DNA of 50,039 bases from Pseudomonadota bacterium (GTDB lineage Bacteria; Bdellovibrionota; UBA1018; CAIMNF01), in the NCBI GenBank assembly GCA_027491115.1, contig JAIXWV010000003.1:1-50039 (forward strand), read 5' to 3'. The notes under the pieces were generated by a model. That model saw only the letters and a program-made list of their open reading frames with translations, was not told the origin of the DNA and did no database searches. Shown here piece by piece: positions 34,188-43,007 of the stretch. The position numbers were made by a program, and so were the translations under genes. The stretch's first letter is position 1. Each line of letters opens with the position of its first letter.

Positions 34188-34840
34188 TCTTCAGAGAGGG
34201 AATTGAGAAGTATTGCGATGAACATAGCAGCTTGAGCGATCCGCTGTTCAGGGAGCTCGAAGAAGAGACTCGTGCCTTCGCACCGAAAGTTGCTCACATG
34301 CAAGTGGGCACAATCGAGGGCAGACTCCTTTCACTGCTCACCCGCCTTTCTGGTGCGACTCGGATCCTGGAATTCGGAACCTTCACCGGCTGCAGTTCTC
34401 TTCATTTCTTGAAGGCACTTCCAGATCACGGCAAGCTGACCACCCTCGATATTGACGAAAAAGCGGTATCGGTGGCCCGCAAGTTCTGGTCCAGTCACGG
34501 ATGGGAAAACAAAGTTGAGAGCCTGGTCCAGGATGCCCATGCCAGCGTTTCGATGCTGATCGACGAAGTCGATTCCGGCAAGCGCCCCCTCTTTGACCTG
34601 GCCTTCATCGACGCAGACAAGTCCTCCTACGAAGACTACTTCCGGGCCTCGATGAAATTGGTCAAAAAAGGCGGATTGATCATTGTCGACAATACGCTCT
34701 GGTCGGGCGATGTTCTGAACCCACAAGACAAGGCCGCCAAGGCGATTCACGCCTTCAATGAAGCCAGGAGAACGGACAGTCGCGTAGAGAGTCTCTTGCT
34801 CCCGATCCGTGACGGTGTTTCTTTGTTCCAGATCCTTTGA
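34184..34840 (+). CDS. SAM-dependent O-methyltransferase, caffeoyl-CoA type
   Basis: A 218-residue methyltransferase of the class I, metal-dependent COMT-like group. The SAM site is ILEFGTFTGCSSLHFLKAL near residue 60, acidic loop LDIDEKAVSVARKFW follows, and the metal-binding stretch FDLAFIDADKSSYEDYF (around residue 137) and IIVDNTLWSGDV are typical. Bacterial members act on catechols or unknown hydroxyl substrates, so the substrate here is open. The ATGA overlap with murA couples it to the cell-wall gene, but no functional link is evident. It ends 10 bases before the convergent cysteine-rich gene, with no terminator seen between. Confidence 0.9.
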   Translation: MIFREGIEKYCDEHSSLSDPLFRELEEETRAFAPKVAHMQVGTIEGRLLSLLTRLSGATRILEFGTFTGCSSLHFLKALPDHGKLTTLDIDEKAVSVARKFWSSHGWENKVESLVQDAHASVSMLIDEVDSGKRPLFDLAFIDADKSSYEDYFRASMKLVKKGGLIIVDNTLWSGDVLNPQDKAAKAIHAFNEARRTDSRVESLLLPIRDGVSLFQIL

Positions 34841-34850
34841 GTGCGTCCGT

Positions 34851-37800
34851 TCAGTATTTGCAAAGACTTCCGCTCGACATCATGCCAGGCAAACACTTCC
34901 CACCGTTCTTGGTCCGGATGATGTCTCCGACATTGAGTGTGCTGGCCGATTTCTGGTCCAAGACGGTGTCGACCGGAGCCATTTGGGGTTCGCCCACGAT
35001 CCGGAACACCTGCTCTACCCGGACTTGCACCTGAGCCACGTCTGCCGACGGACAGCGGGTAATGTTGTTCGCGTCTTTCACGGTGAAACGGGGTGCATTG
35101 GTTCCGTTGGTCGGAGTGCTCGGGCAACGGGTGATCAATGCCGCACGAACCAATAGCGGACATCTTCTGGCATGGTTCAGCTCAAGCGCAGTGCCTGCGG
35201 CTGGGTTCGGTGCCCTGGCCCTAACTCCGAGTCTCGAAACGATATCATCGAATGCCGGGCCAGAGGGCATCGGGATCGGAGCACCGGTAGCCAACCATGG
35301 TGCGGTCGCAACCTCTTTTTGACCTGCGGTGCTGAAAGGAGCCACCGTTCCTGGAATAATTTGATTGGCACTGAACTCACTGAACTCCATGCAACGACGC
35401 CCATCATGAGTATACCAGCCGGTCAAAGGCTGGTAATTCCCGGTCGACAACACCACCGCGTTCAACTGACCTCCGAGTGTCGAAGGGTCCGCCGCCCAAA
35501 GTTCATTGAAGGTCGCGGTCTTGGCCTGAGCGGTATTGTCCACGCAGTCGAATTTGACCGACGAGGAGATGGTGTTCGCATCCATGTCGTTGGTACAGCA
35601 AGCAACCCGCTTGTTCACAATTTGTGACCAAGAGGGGAAGGCCTGATTCTCTCGGGTTCTTGCGGGCAATGGAGACGTTGAATCACACTGATGCGCAGAA
35701 GGATCCCAGACGCACCTGGAGTTGGCCTTGTCGAGCACATACCCGATCTGACACTTGTGGATTCTCCTGGCATACTTCACCATACTGTTCGGTGCGGCCA
35801 CGCTAGCCGGTAGACTGATCTCCTTCTGGATGTTATTCGCTGAGTCCCTGGGTTCGGTCGACGGATTGATCACAAAGGTCGCATCCTTGACCGGATCAAA
35901 CAGGGTGAAGGCCCGATTCGGATCGGTCTTCAGGGCCCCTGGAGGGGCACACACCACACCGAGACGCGGCTCGGTCGCACTCACTGCGGTCGGCACTTCG
36001 TTCACGTTCGGACAGGCACACACCGAGTTCGAAGCGGCAAACTCAGCCCCCAGGCGACCATCCTGGGAGGAGTTTTTGTGGACGGCGACCATCCCATAAT
36101 TCGAATCCGGGAATCCGCCGGTTTGCTTGGTGATGACATCGTAAGTGTCCGGAGAAAGCCCCGAAACTCTTGCGTTGGGATTCGCAACTAGAGCCAAGGG
36201 CGGAGACTTCAATGCCGCATTGGCACAATAACAGTGGGTCTGATCTGAGTAGAGGTAGAAAGGGTACAGGTTCGGGGCGCTTCCCATCTGTTTGGCGTGC
36301 CTGTATTCCACAATTCCCTGCATGGATGCGCTCGTCCAATATGCAGGACCGACATAGAGCGGCAACTCGCTCCCCGAGTAACTTCCTGCACTCATCGAGC
36401 TCGCTCCGTACTGAACTGCGATCCTCGAAGTCAAAACAGATCCCGAAGCAGACCCCGCCGTACAGACGGGATAGCCGTCAGCATTTCGCGTGAACTCGTT
36501 CGAAGGAAGCTTCGGACGGCACTTGCGCGCAGGATCCGTATTGTTCGGCACCCAATCGTATCCAGGCGGGCAGACCCAAGTGTTATTCGAATCCATCTGC
36601 GCACCATCGTACGGCGATGCCAGGCAGAGATTGTTCGTGGCGTCATAGTGCGGCTTGGTGGGATCAGCCGCAAAACAATCGCAAAGGAGACGACTTCCAG
36701 TTGAAGAAGTCTTCCTGGACACCCCTGACGGACAGGCTTTCACACAGGCCACCATCAAGGTGCCGTTCTTGACGAGGGGGGATTCAGCGACAGGACCCGT
36801 GGAATCGAAGCCCCAATTTTGCGCGGAGGTACCGTAAAGGTTGAAGCCTTCTTCCGGAGCGGCATAGAGGTCAACCGGAGTCCCGGCGATCGGAGTCGGA
36901 GTCGCCGTTGAACCGCTCGGCGTAGGAGTGGGGGTCGGAGTCGTGCTCGAATAGCAAGTAATGGGGGGCGCAATACAAACCTGAAAAGGAGCGACGCCTC
37001 CGCAGCAAGTGTTGTTTGGACCATCCCACACTCCGGTCAATGAGGCATTGCCACAAATATCACCATGCTGACAAACCTTCGGTGATCCCTTGGTAGGCGT
37101 CGAATTCGGAGTCGGAGTGGCGGATGCCGGACAAGCAATGGAAAGATCCATTCCGCAGGCCCAGCTCGCCGGCTGAAGGCCTGCATAAAACTGAGTACCC
37201 AGGCTGCTGTTCTCACTGCAGGCACCGAAATAAGCCGGAGCCGTTGACGGATTCACGTTAGAACAGATCACGTAGGGGTTTTGATAGTTGGTGGTGCTGC
37301 CATTCCAAGGCGCGGTGCAAGTTGAGGATGAAGCAGGGAAGGTGCCCCCTCTGCTGGCCGCATAGGTGATGAATTGCATCAAGTCCTGGCTGTATCCGAA
37401 ATAGAGCTTGCTTCCACCAGAGGGACAGGTCACCGAGGCACAGGTGTTCACTGGGCAGCTCCCCGTCTTTTGAGCACGTGCTTCTGGTACCAGTCGCGTT
37501 GATTTCAATTCCTGGCGAAGCTCAGGAGACTTCTGCAAGGCTCGCTGAACCAACGACCAAAGGACTTCACGCTTTTGTCGCATCGGACTCACCGAGGCGA
37601 TCGAGGAAAACTCACTCGGCAGAATCAACGCCGGCACATATTTCGGGGGTCCAGATTTACACGCACAGATTTTCGAATCCGGATTCCGGTTGGGGTCACC
37701 CGAGGTGAGCTTACACTTGAATCCGAAGCTGTTGTCCCAAACCATGGCGGCTGGATCGTGCCCCGAGCCCTTAGGCATCAACTGAGCCGGAGTCACATAA

Positions 37801-39488
37801 GGTGCCGGAACAGGGTACTTGCCGCCAGTCGGATTCACGCACATTTTGAGAGGTCCCGAGGTCCAGAGACGAGGTCCATTCGACGCACCGATCGGATCCT
37901 GTGACCGCGGAAGGTCCGCCTCCATCCAGTCAAAATTGGTCGCAAAATTCATGTAGTAATTCACGCCGTTCGTACAGCCCCCATCCCCATCCGTGCAGCC
38001 AGGATGCTGACTCACGGGCTGATGGCCCGCAACCATACACTTCAATCCCGAACAACAGTCGGCGTCGGTACCGCACTTCCGCCCCACCCCCCCCGATGCA
38101 AAGCAATTGGTTGCCGGAGTTCCAACGGGGGCTGGTGTGGGTGTCACCGGGGCCGTGCAGGTGCTCCAAGACACCAAGCACACCTGTTTGGTCTGATTAA
38201 TGCAGCAATTCCCAACCGCATCATAGGTACAGACATCGCCCAGTGGACAGGGACCGCAATTGTAACCCGCAAAGCAGACTGCCGCACCCGAAGAGGCCCC
38301 GGTCACCCTGAAAGTTCCGCTAGTGAAGGTGCCTGTTGGACCAGAAGGAATCGAGGCCGGTCCACAGTTCACCGCAGGGTTGTACCCCACCGCGCAGTAA
38401 CAGGCTTGCTGGCTGGCGAAGCCACAAGTCGCCCAACCGGAACCCACGCAATCGCAGTGATTCGTGGCAGGACAAGTGGGCACAGTGCAAGCTCCAGCCG
38501 ACTGGAAAAGGGCACTTTCAAGCCACTTGAGCGTAGCCCTTCCCCCACTGTAAAGGGTCTCGGCCACTTGGGTTGGCGCAGATTTCGGTGCCCCGATTTT
38601 TGCCATCAACGGACACGAATTACCACCGCTTCCACAGCAAAGACTCAATTGACCTGTTTCGGCCGAAGTGCTGCCTGGTGATGCAGTGACGCTAAAGTTG
38701 CAAGATCCACCCGCCGGCAATGAATTGCAGTTGGTGGCTCCTGAAATCACGAACACATCGGGGCGAGTGCTGTATAAAACGCAGCCGACATAACTCGTGA
38801 CAGAAGTATTTGAAATGGTCACCGTCTTTTTGGTGGAGGCTTGCCCGAGCGTGATCGTTCCAAAATCAAAAGAGTTGGGACTGAAGCTCACTCCGCCAGA
38901 CCCGGACGGCGTAGGGGTGGGCGCGGGGGTACTGCAAGAAGCATCGAGCTGGCAGGTCGGATTCCATTGCCCAAACCCATTGGTGGCTTGCTTGGGATTA
39001 CAAGTACATTTCATTCCGGGACCACACCCTAGAGCATCAAAAGCCGGACTCGTCGTGGTGATGCAACCGAAATTGTCGTCACATCGCTGACCAAGAATCC
39101 CACTACCCGTTCCGCAGGATCCTGCCGTAGCGGTCGGGACACAAGTGGCTCCCGCATAGCCACCAAATGAAATGGTTCCGCAATCGCAAGTCCCACCCGT
39201 ACAAGTCTCGCCACTCGGTAACTCGGTCGTGTAAGCGGACCGATGCCAAAGACACTTGTCGTTACACGTGGCAAATTTTGTTCCGATGTTTGCCGGCTTA
39301 CAGGTGTCGTCGGCTTGGCAGACGCCCATCACGGACGTGTAATATTGGTAGTACACGTTACAGCTCTGGCCAACCGAGATACCGAGGCCACATTCGCGCG
39401 CCACGCCCCAAGCAGCTACCGGAAATGCCCCCATCAGGGCAACTACCGTCACCAGCCTCAACGCCGCCTTTTTCAACCCCTTAAGCAT
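34851..39488 (-). CDS. Giant cysteine-rich secreted mosaic protein
   Basis: A 1545-residue exported protein that I cannot assign. The signal peptide is MLKGLKKAALRLVTVVALMG followed by AFPVAAWG. A cysteine-rich region to about residue 185 leads to a Thr-Pro linker and a beta domain (FSPNSFDFGTITLGQASTKK onward) resembling ASH or choice-of-anchor-D modules. Further cysteine-rich blocks are separated by more TPTP-type linkers. One block, GRKCGTDADCCSGLKCM, looks like a dickkopf or knottin-type disulphide module. The last 250 residues have fewer cysteines and end near GKCLPGMMSSGSLCKY. Cysteine pairs imply oxidative folding outside the cytoplasm. A long linker-and-module surface or secreted protein, possibly for prey or surface contact, is a guess. 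Confidence 0.8.
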   Translation of the reverse strand: MLKGLKKAALRLVTVVALMGAFPVAAWGVARECGLGISVGQSCNVYYQYYTSVMGVCQADDTCKPANIGTKFATCNDKCLWHRSAYTTELPSGETCTGGTCDCGTISFGGYAGATCVPTATAGSCGTGSGILGQRCDDNFGCITTTSPAFDALGCGPGMKCTCNPKQATNGFGQWNPTCQLDASCSTPAPTPTPSGSGGVSFSPNSFDFGTITLGQASTKKTVTISNTSVTSYVGCVLYSTRPDVFVISGATNCNSLPAGGSCNFSVTASPGSTSAETGQLSLCCGSGGNSCPLMAKIGAPKSAPTQVAETLYSGGRATLKWLESALFQSAGACTVPTCPATNHCDCVGSGWATCGFASQQACYCAVGYNPAVNCGPASIPSGPTGTFTSGTFRVTGASSGAAVCFAGYNCGPCPLGDVCTYDAVGNCCINQTKQVCLVSWSTCTAPVTPTPAPVGTPATNCFASGGVGRKCGTDADCCSGLKCMVAGHQPVSQHPGCTDGDGGCTNGVNYYMNFATNFDWMEADLPRSQDPIGASNGPRLWTSGPLKMCVNPTGGKYPVPAPYVTPAQLMPKGSGHDPAAMVWDNSFGFKCKLTSGDPNRNPDSKICACKSGPPKYVPALILPSEFSSIASVSPMRQKREVLWSLVQRALQKSPELRQELKSTRLVPEARAQKTGSCPVNTCASVTCPSGGSKLYFGYSQDLMQFITYAASRGGTFPASSSTCTAPWNGSTTNYQNPYVICSNVNPSTAPAYFGACSENSSLGTQFYAGLQPASWACGMDLSIACPASATPTPNSTPTKGSPKVCQHGDICGNASLTGVWDGPNNTCCGGVAPFQVCIAPPITCYSSTTPTPTPTPSGSTATPTPIAGTPVDLYAAPEEGFNLYGTSAQNWGFDSTGPVAESPLVKNGTLMVACVKACPSGVSRKTSSTGSRLLCDCFAADPTKPHYDATNNLCLASPYDGAQMDSNNTWVCPPGYDWVPNNTDPARKCRPKLPSNEFTRNADGYPVCTAGSASGSVLTSRIAVQYGASSMSAGSYSGSELPLYVGPAYWTSASMQGIVEYRHAKQMGSAPNLYPFYLYSDQTHCYCANAALKSPPLALVANPNARVSGLSPDTYDVITKQTGGFPDSNYGMVAVHKNSSQDGRLGAEFAASNSVCACPNVNEVPTAVSATEPRLGVVCAPPGALKTDPNRAFTLFDPVKDATFVINPSTEPRDSANNIQKEISLPASVAAPNSMVKYARRIHKCQIGYVLDKANSRCVWDPSAHQCDSTSPLPARTRENQAFPSWSQIVNKRVACCTNDMDANTISSSVKFDCVDNTAQAKTATFNELWAADPSTLGGQLNAVVLSTGNYQPLTGWYTHDGRRCMEFSEFSANQIIPGTVAPFSTAGQKEVATAPWLATGAPIPMPSGPAFDDIVSRLGVRARAPNPAAGTALELNHARRCPLLVRAALITRCPSTPTNGTNAPRFTVKDANNITRCPSADVAQVQVRVEQVFRIVGEPQMAPVDTVLDQKSASTLNVGDIIRTKNGGKCLPGMMSSGSLCKY

Positions 39489-39512
39489 GAATCACGTCTT
39501 CCCCTATGCGGA

Positions 39513-39542
39513 ATTATCGCATGATGCTTCGGGTGCGTCCAA
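39513..39542 (-). promoter_or_regulatory. Promoter candidate for the cysteine-rich protein gene
   Basis: On the minus strand TTGGAC (plus 39537-39542) and GATAAT (plus 39513-39518) are 18 bases apart, and the -10 is preceded by TGC, giving an extended -10. The start codon at 39488 lies 25 bases beyond the -10, with AGGGGA upstream of it. This fills most of the 80-base gap between truC and the cysteine-rich gene, so the latter can be transcribed on its own. Confidence 0.45.
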
Positions 39543-39568
39543 ATCAAACCTGACTCAACGAACTCGGT

Positions 39569-40276
39569 TTATTTTGTGGGACAGTATCCGGCTCGATCAA
39601 ACACCCGATGCCACACTCCCGAATATCGAGCCTGAAACTCCATCCACTCCCCCGAATGAGGATGATGAAGGCCGAGTCGCCAAGCCAGGAGATAGAGTCG
39701 ATGATCGCCGGTCTGAGCCCTCCAGAGTCTGTTGTGTGATCCATCGCCGTGAACCGAATCACCGATCAGCGGATGAGAAAGCCTCTTCAGATGCCGTCGA
39801 ATTTGGTGCCATCGGCCTGTGAGCGGCTCGGCCCTGACCAAAGAATACCGAGACGTGGCGTGCTGCCGATCGGGCACAGGCAACTCGAAATGATGCAAGC
39901 CCTCGTACCTGGTGAAGGCAGGCTTCAGAACCGATGGGTCATGTTCAGAAGCCAAAGGGGAATCCACCAGGCCCGCCCCCTTCAACCACCCTCGAACCAT
40001 GGCCAAATAGGTTTTGTGAATTTTGCCCGCCTGGAACTGTGCTTGGATTTTACCGGCAGTTGCTGAATCCAGCGCCCAGAGCATCACTCCGGACGTGGCC
40101 TGATCCAGTCGATGGACGGGATATCCCCGAACCCCGAGTTGCGCGCGAAGAATCCTGATGAGGTCGACGCCCGCCCTGCCCTCGTCGGGAGTTTCTGGCG
40201 GATGGACCGGGACCCCGGCTGGCTTCTCAATCACCACCAAAGAGGAATCCCTCCAAATGACCCGGACTTGCTGCAT
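39569..40276 (-). CDS. truC: tRNA pseudouridine synthase, TruC-like (RluA family)
   Basis: Isomerises a uridine to pseudouridine; E. coli TruC modifies U65 of some tRNAs. I start it at ATG 40276 (235 residues), with GAGGG about five bases upstream; the 152-codon open extension upstream is unsupported and has no family sequence. The catalytic Asp58 is in VHRLDQATSGV. KTYLAMVRGWL, the ATSRYSLV segment, TGRWHQIRRHLKRLSHPLIGDSVHGD and the HPHSGEWMEF end match TruC more closely than RluA, RluC or RluD. It is divergent from lpxC across a gap rich in palindromes. Confidence 0.88.
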   Translation of the reverse strand: MQQVRVIWRDSSLVVIEKPAGVPVHPPETPDEGRAGVDLIRILRAQLGVRGYPVHRLDQATSGVMLWALDSATAGKIQAQFQAGKIHKTYLAMVRGWLKGAGLVDSPLASEHDPSVLKPAFTRYEGLHHFELPVPDRQHATSRYSLVRAEPLTGRWHQIRRHLKRLSHPLIGDSVHGDGSHNRLWRAQTGDHRLYLLAWRLGLHHPHSGEWMEFQARYSGVWHRVFDRAGYCPTK

Positions 40277-40294
40277 GGGACCCTCAACGTTTCC

Positions 40295-40356
40295 AGTGTA
40301 CACTTTTGTGCACACCCCAGTGTGTACTGTACAACACTCTAGCCAGTTGACGTCAA
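40295..40356. promoter_or_regulatory. Cluster of palindromes in the truC-lpxC intergenic region
   Basis: Four dyads lie in 62 bases: AGTGTACACT at 40295-40304, TGTGCACA at 40307-40314, TGTACTGTACA at 40323-40333 (imperfect only at the centre), and TTGACGTCAA at 40347-40356. The first three share a GTGTAC/TGTAC core; the centres of the first two are 11 bases apart, one helical turn. The last dyad provides a TTGACG -35-like hexamer in both directions. On the minus strand it is 17 bases from the third dyad, which would then overlap the -10 of truC. This suggests operator sites for a dimeric regulator of truC, lpxC or both; I do not recognise the regulator. Confidence 0.45.
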
Positions 40357-40427
40357 AATTCCAACACCTATGGCAATACAACCACCTGAAAGGAATGGGT
40401 TTTTTTAATGTGTTGACGCATGGCGCA

Positions 40428-40443
40428 TGGCACACGTATTGCT
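40428..40443 (+). promoter_or_regulatory. Sigma-54-type -24/-12 promoter candidate upstream of lpxC
   Basis: TGGCACACGTATTGCT matches TGGCACGNNNNTTGCW at all but one specified position, with GG and GC exactly 10 bases apart. Transcription would begin near 40454, about 18 bases before the lpxC ATG at 40472, leaving a short leader with GAGAG as a weak ribosome binding site. A sigma-70-like TTGACG (about 40413-40418) with TATTGC overlaps the same bases and is an alternative reading. Confidence 0.45.
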
Positions 40444-40471
40444 TCCTTCTGTGTCGAGAGTCAAATTGTCC

Positions 40472-41434
40472 ATGAGCAAAACCCATATCGAACACAAAAC
40501 GCCCCACCAAGTGACGATCCGGAGAGAAATCCGAATCGAGGGCGTTGGGCTTCACTCCGGGAAGGCCGCGAGCCTGACTCTCAAGCCCGCACTTCCGAAC
40601 ACCGGAATCTTGTTTGTCCGGAAAGACCTTTCCCAACCCGTTGCCATTCCTGCATCGTTTGAGTTTGTGACTCAAACCGTTTTGGCCACCACCCTGGGCC
40701 GGGGCGAGGCCCAGATTTCGACCGTGGAACATCTCCTTTCAGCCTTCCGCCTCATGGGCGTCGACAATGCCTTGGTTGAAGTGGACGGCCCGGAAGTTCC
40801 GATCATGGATGGCTCAGCAGGCCCGTTCTGCGACGCCATTCAGGCCGCGGGCTTCTTTGATCAGTCCGTCGCTAAAAAGGTCGCCGTTCTGAAAAAAAGG
40901 ATCGAAGTGAGAAAGGGCGACAAGATCGCCTTGATCGAGCCCGCGAACGAACTCTCTATTCACGCGCGAATCGAATGGAACCATCCCGTGATCCGCACCC
41001 AAGAGCTTTCCTTCACCGTAGGACGCAGTGATCATCGTGAGATTGCTCGCGCCCGCACCTTCGGCTTCCTGAAAGATGTTTCCGCTCTTCAGGCCAAGGG
41101 CTTGATCCAAGGTGGATCCTACGAGAACGCCATTGTGTTGGATGAGTCCTCCGTGGTGAACCCCGGGGGTCTTCGCTATTCGGACGAATTTGTCCGCCAC
41201 AAAGTTTTGGATGCCATCGGAGATTTCGCGTTGGCACCGATTCCCATCGTCGGGAATGTCACGCTGCACAAGGCCGGCCACGAGCTTCACGCCGAGTTGG
41301 TCCACTCGATCTTCTCGAGCACGGACAACTACGAGGTCAAAACCCTTGACGAAATCCCCACCCCGATGGATGCTTCTTTGGCCGCGGTCAGCGCCCTTTT
41401 CCGGGGTTTCCGGCCGTTGCAGGGCTCTTTTTAA
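40472..41434 (+). CDS. lpxC: UDP-3-O-acyl-N-acetylglucosamine deacetylase
   Basis: Zinc deacetylase and first committed enzyme of lipid A synthesis. I start it at ATG 40472 (320 residues), close to the usual 305; the frame is open to 40427 but an upstream start would place coding sequence over the promoter candidate. Zinc ligands are His87 in STVEHLLSAF, His243 and Asp247 in RHKVLDAIGD, and the catalytic His270 is in KAGHELHAEL. The VDGPEVPIMDGSAGPF segment is a family signature. Finding lpxC confirms an LPS-bearing outer membrane. The tRNA-Pro gene follows 33 bases downstream. Confidence 0.95.
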   Translation: MSKTHIEHKTPHQVTIRREIRIEGVGLHSGKAASLTLKPALPNTGILFVRKDLSQPVAIPASFEFVTQTVLATTLGRGEAQISTVEHLLSAFRLMGVDNALVEVDGPEVPIMDGSAGPFCDAIQAAGFFDQSVAKKVAVLKKRIEVRKGDKIALIEPANELSIHARIEWNHPVIRTQELSFTVGRSDHREIARARTFGFLKDVSALQAKGLIQGGSYENAIVLDESSVVNPGGLRYSDEFVRHKVLDAIGDFALAPIPIVGNVTLHKAGHELHAELVHSIFSSTDNYEVKTLDEIPTPMDASLAAVSALFRGFRPLQGSF

Positions 41435-41467
41435 TCAAGAGCTCACCCCTGATTGTCCGCCTTGGTT

Positions 41468-41545
<78 letters not shown>

Positions 41546-41548
41546 TTT

Positions 41549-42535
41549 TCAATCTCTTCCAAACTCGTTCCCCTCGAACACAAACTTCCCGTTGATCGCC
41601 TTTCTCGTCACCCCGTTGTAATAACCGACCGCTGCTTTTTCGCTCGAGTGGGCAAGCTGATTGTGTTCGATCCTGACCTCCTCTTGCGGAATCCCACGAT
41701 GAATGAACGCGGGCACGGTCGTTGAAAGGATTCGATTGTGATGGATGTGCACCCGACGTCCCGCAATTTCGGTTCCATCGCTCCGGTCTTTGCCCCCATG
41801 CATGTCGAGTGGGGTAGCGCTGTGATCCGGGCCGAACCAATTCAGATCCGCCTCGTAAACTTGTCCCGGCAGACCACTCGCCGCAATCGAGTGGCGATTC
41901 CAATTGAAACGATTCCCGGTGATGCGCGCCTGTGCCCGCTCATGGAGTGCGACTCCATATCCCAGACCCCAGCGTTGATTGTGATGAAAATAACTTTTTT
42001 CGATGTATGCCGATGAGTCTCCGCTCAAAAAAACAGCCGCATGCGAAAAGCCACTCAACTCACAACCCGAAAGGACCACACCCCGCGAAACGATTTCAAT
42101 CCCTCGGGTGACCGGGAACTGATAGACCCCCTTGATTCCCCTGCGATTGAGTTCAATGATTTCCTCTTTTTTGGAATCTTTCTCGATTCCCTCGAACCTC
42201 AAGTCCTCAATCCGCACATCAGGTGCTTCGACCCTCAACATCGGCAAGGGTCGACCGAGATGCACCAAGGTGGGCGTCGAGCCCCCCGGGCCCTTGACCC
42301 CTTTAAGGATCACCGGCACCGTCACTTGGAGTGTCGCTTCCGCACTCAGGTCCAAACGGACGCCCTCTCCAACCAGAATAACTTCGGACTCCTTTGCATG
42401 GGCCAATCGTTCTTTCAGTTGCTCCACAGTCGAAACAGGTGTTTCCGAAGCAGAAGGGCTGCGACTGAGTAGGCGGGTGGAGCAAGAGGCCATCAACAAG
42501 ATCACCGGCAAAAAAATTAGAGGCTTCATCTTCAT
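41549..42535 (-). CDS. Lipoprotein with right-handed parallel beta-helix
   Basis: A 328-residue protein. The N-terminus MKMKPLIFLPVILLMASC has a lipobox-like MASC, predicting lipidation at Cys18; Met at the -3 position is not the most typical. From about residue 70 the sequence forms PbH1-type repeats: VEAPDVRIEDLRFEG, VSRGVVLSGCELSGF, SSAYIEKSYFHHNQ, RAQARITGNRFNWN and RRVHIHHNRI. Such right-handed beta-helices are found in polysaccharide lyases, epimerases and surface proteins. No lyase active site is obvious. The gene stops 3 bases from the tRNA. Upstream (42571-42586) is a perfect CTCGCC-TTCG-GGCGAG hairpin next to a TTGACA on the minus strand. Confidence 0.8.
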   Translation of the reverse strand: MKMKPLIFLPVILLMASCSTRLLSRSPSASETPVSTVEQLKERLAHAKESEVILVGEGVRLDLSAEATLQVTVPVILKGVKGPGGSTPTLVHLGRPLPMLRVEAPDVRIEDLRFEGIEKDSKKEEIIELNRRGIKGVYQFPVTRGIEIVSRGVVLSGCELSGFSHAAVFLSGDSSAYIEKSYFHHNQRWGLGYGVALHERAQARITGNRFNWNRHSIAASGLPGQVYEADLNWFGPDHSATPLDMHGGKDRSDGTEIAGRRVHIHHNRILSTTVPAFIHRGIPQEEVRIEHNQLAHSSEKAAVGYYNGVTRKAINGKFVFEGNEFGRD

Positions 42536-42686
42536 CCCGTTTCGTCATTCTCGGCTCAGATCTGAATGGGCTCGCCTTCGGGCGAGTGTCAAAAAAATTC
42601 CGCCAAGTCGGCCACTCAAGTCGAGTCACCGAAACGCCGATCAGAAGGATAGACATTGCATCACAACCTCCCAAGGAGAATAAGAA

Positions 42687-42983
42687 ATGAGCAAGAAAAA
42701 GGGCAAATTCGATCTGACGAAACTGGTTCACGATGGTTACCTGAAAGACGGCGAAACCATTTTTTTCGTGAGCAATCCGGCCATGTCGGCCGTCGTTCAG
42801 AAGCAGCCCAACGGTGAATTCAAAATCAAAACTCCCGAAGGAACCACCACGGTTCATGCATTTGCGACCCAGTGCCTCGGCACCGAACCACCGGAGCACG
42901 CCTCGCGTTGGTTCAGAAATGCCAAGAATGAGACCCTTTATCAACTCTGGCATGCGGGAGAAGAAGACCAGTACGCAGCCTGA
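42687..42983 (+). CDS. Small protein, possibly RAMA-like modified-DNA reader
   Basis: A 98-residue single-domain protein with a strong ribosome binding site (AAGGAG about nine bases before the ATG) and its own terminator, so it is a real, probably well-expressed gene. The pattern LTKLVHDGYLKDGETIFF, then a beta hairpin NGEFKIKTPEG, then HAFATQCLG and a tryptophan-containing end (LYQLWHAG) loosely resembles RAMA domains, proposed readers of modified DNA bases often fused to restriction or methylase systems. I am not certain; a SAND-like or unrelated fold is possible. No restriction or methylase gene is nearby. The 151-base gap before it (42536-42686) has no clear promoter for it. Confidence 0.6.
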   Translation: MSKKKGKFDLTKLVHDGYLKDGETIFFVSNPAMSAVVQKQPNGEFKIKTPEGTTTVHAFATQCLGTEPPEHASRWFRNAKNETLYQLWHAGEEDQYAA

Positions 42984-43007
42984 GTTCAAATCTGCGAAGA
43001 ATATTTC

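Noticed and set aside
36880-36960. Repeated GGAGTCGGAGTCG-like DNA as a regulatory repeat
   Set aside because: It is the coding sequence of a Thr-Pro linker in the cysteine-rich protein.
40277-40732. 152-codon N-terminal extension of the truC frame
   Set aside because: The extension runs through the palindromic intergenic region and antisense to lpxC, and the TruC family begins at the ATG at 40276, which has a ribosome binding site.
42571-42586. Perfect CTCGCC-TTCG-GGCGAG hairpin as a terminator
   Set aside because: On the plus strand it is followed by A, not T, and on the minus strand it lies upstream of the lipoprotein gene; it is more likely part of that gene's leader or promoter region.
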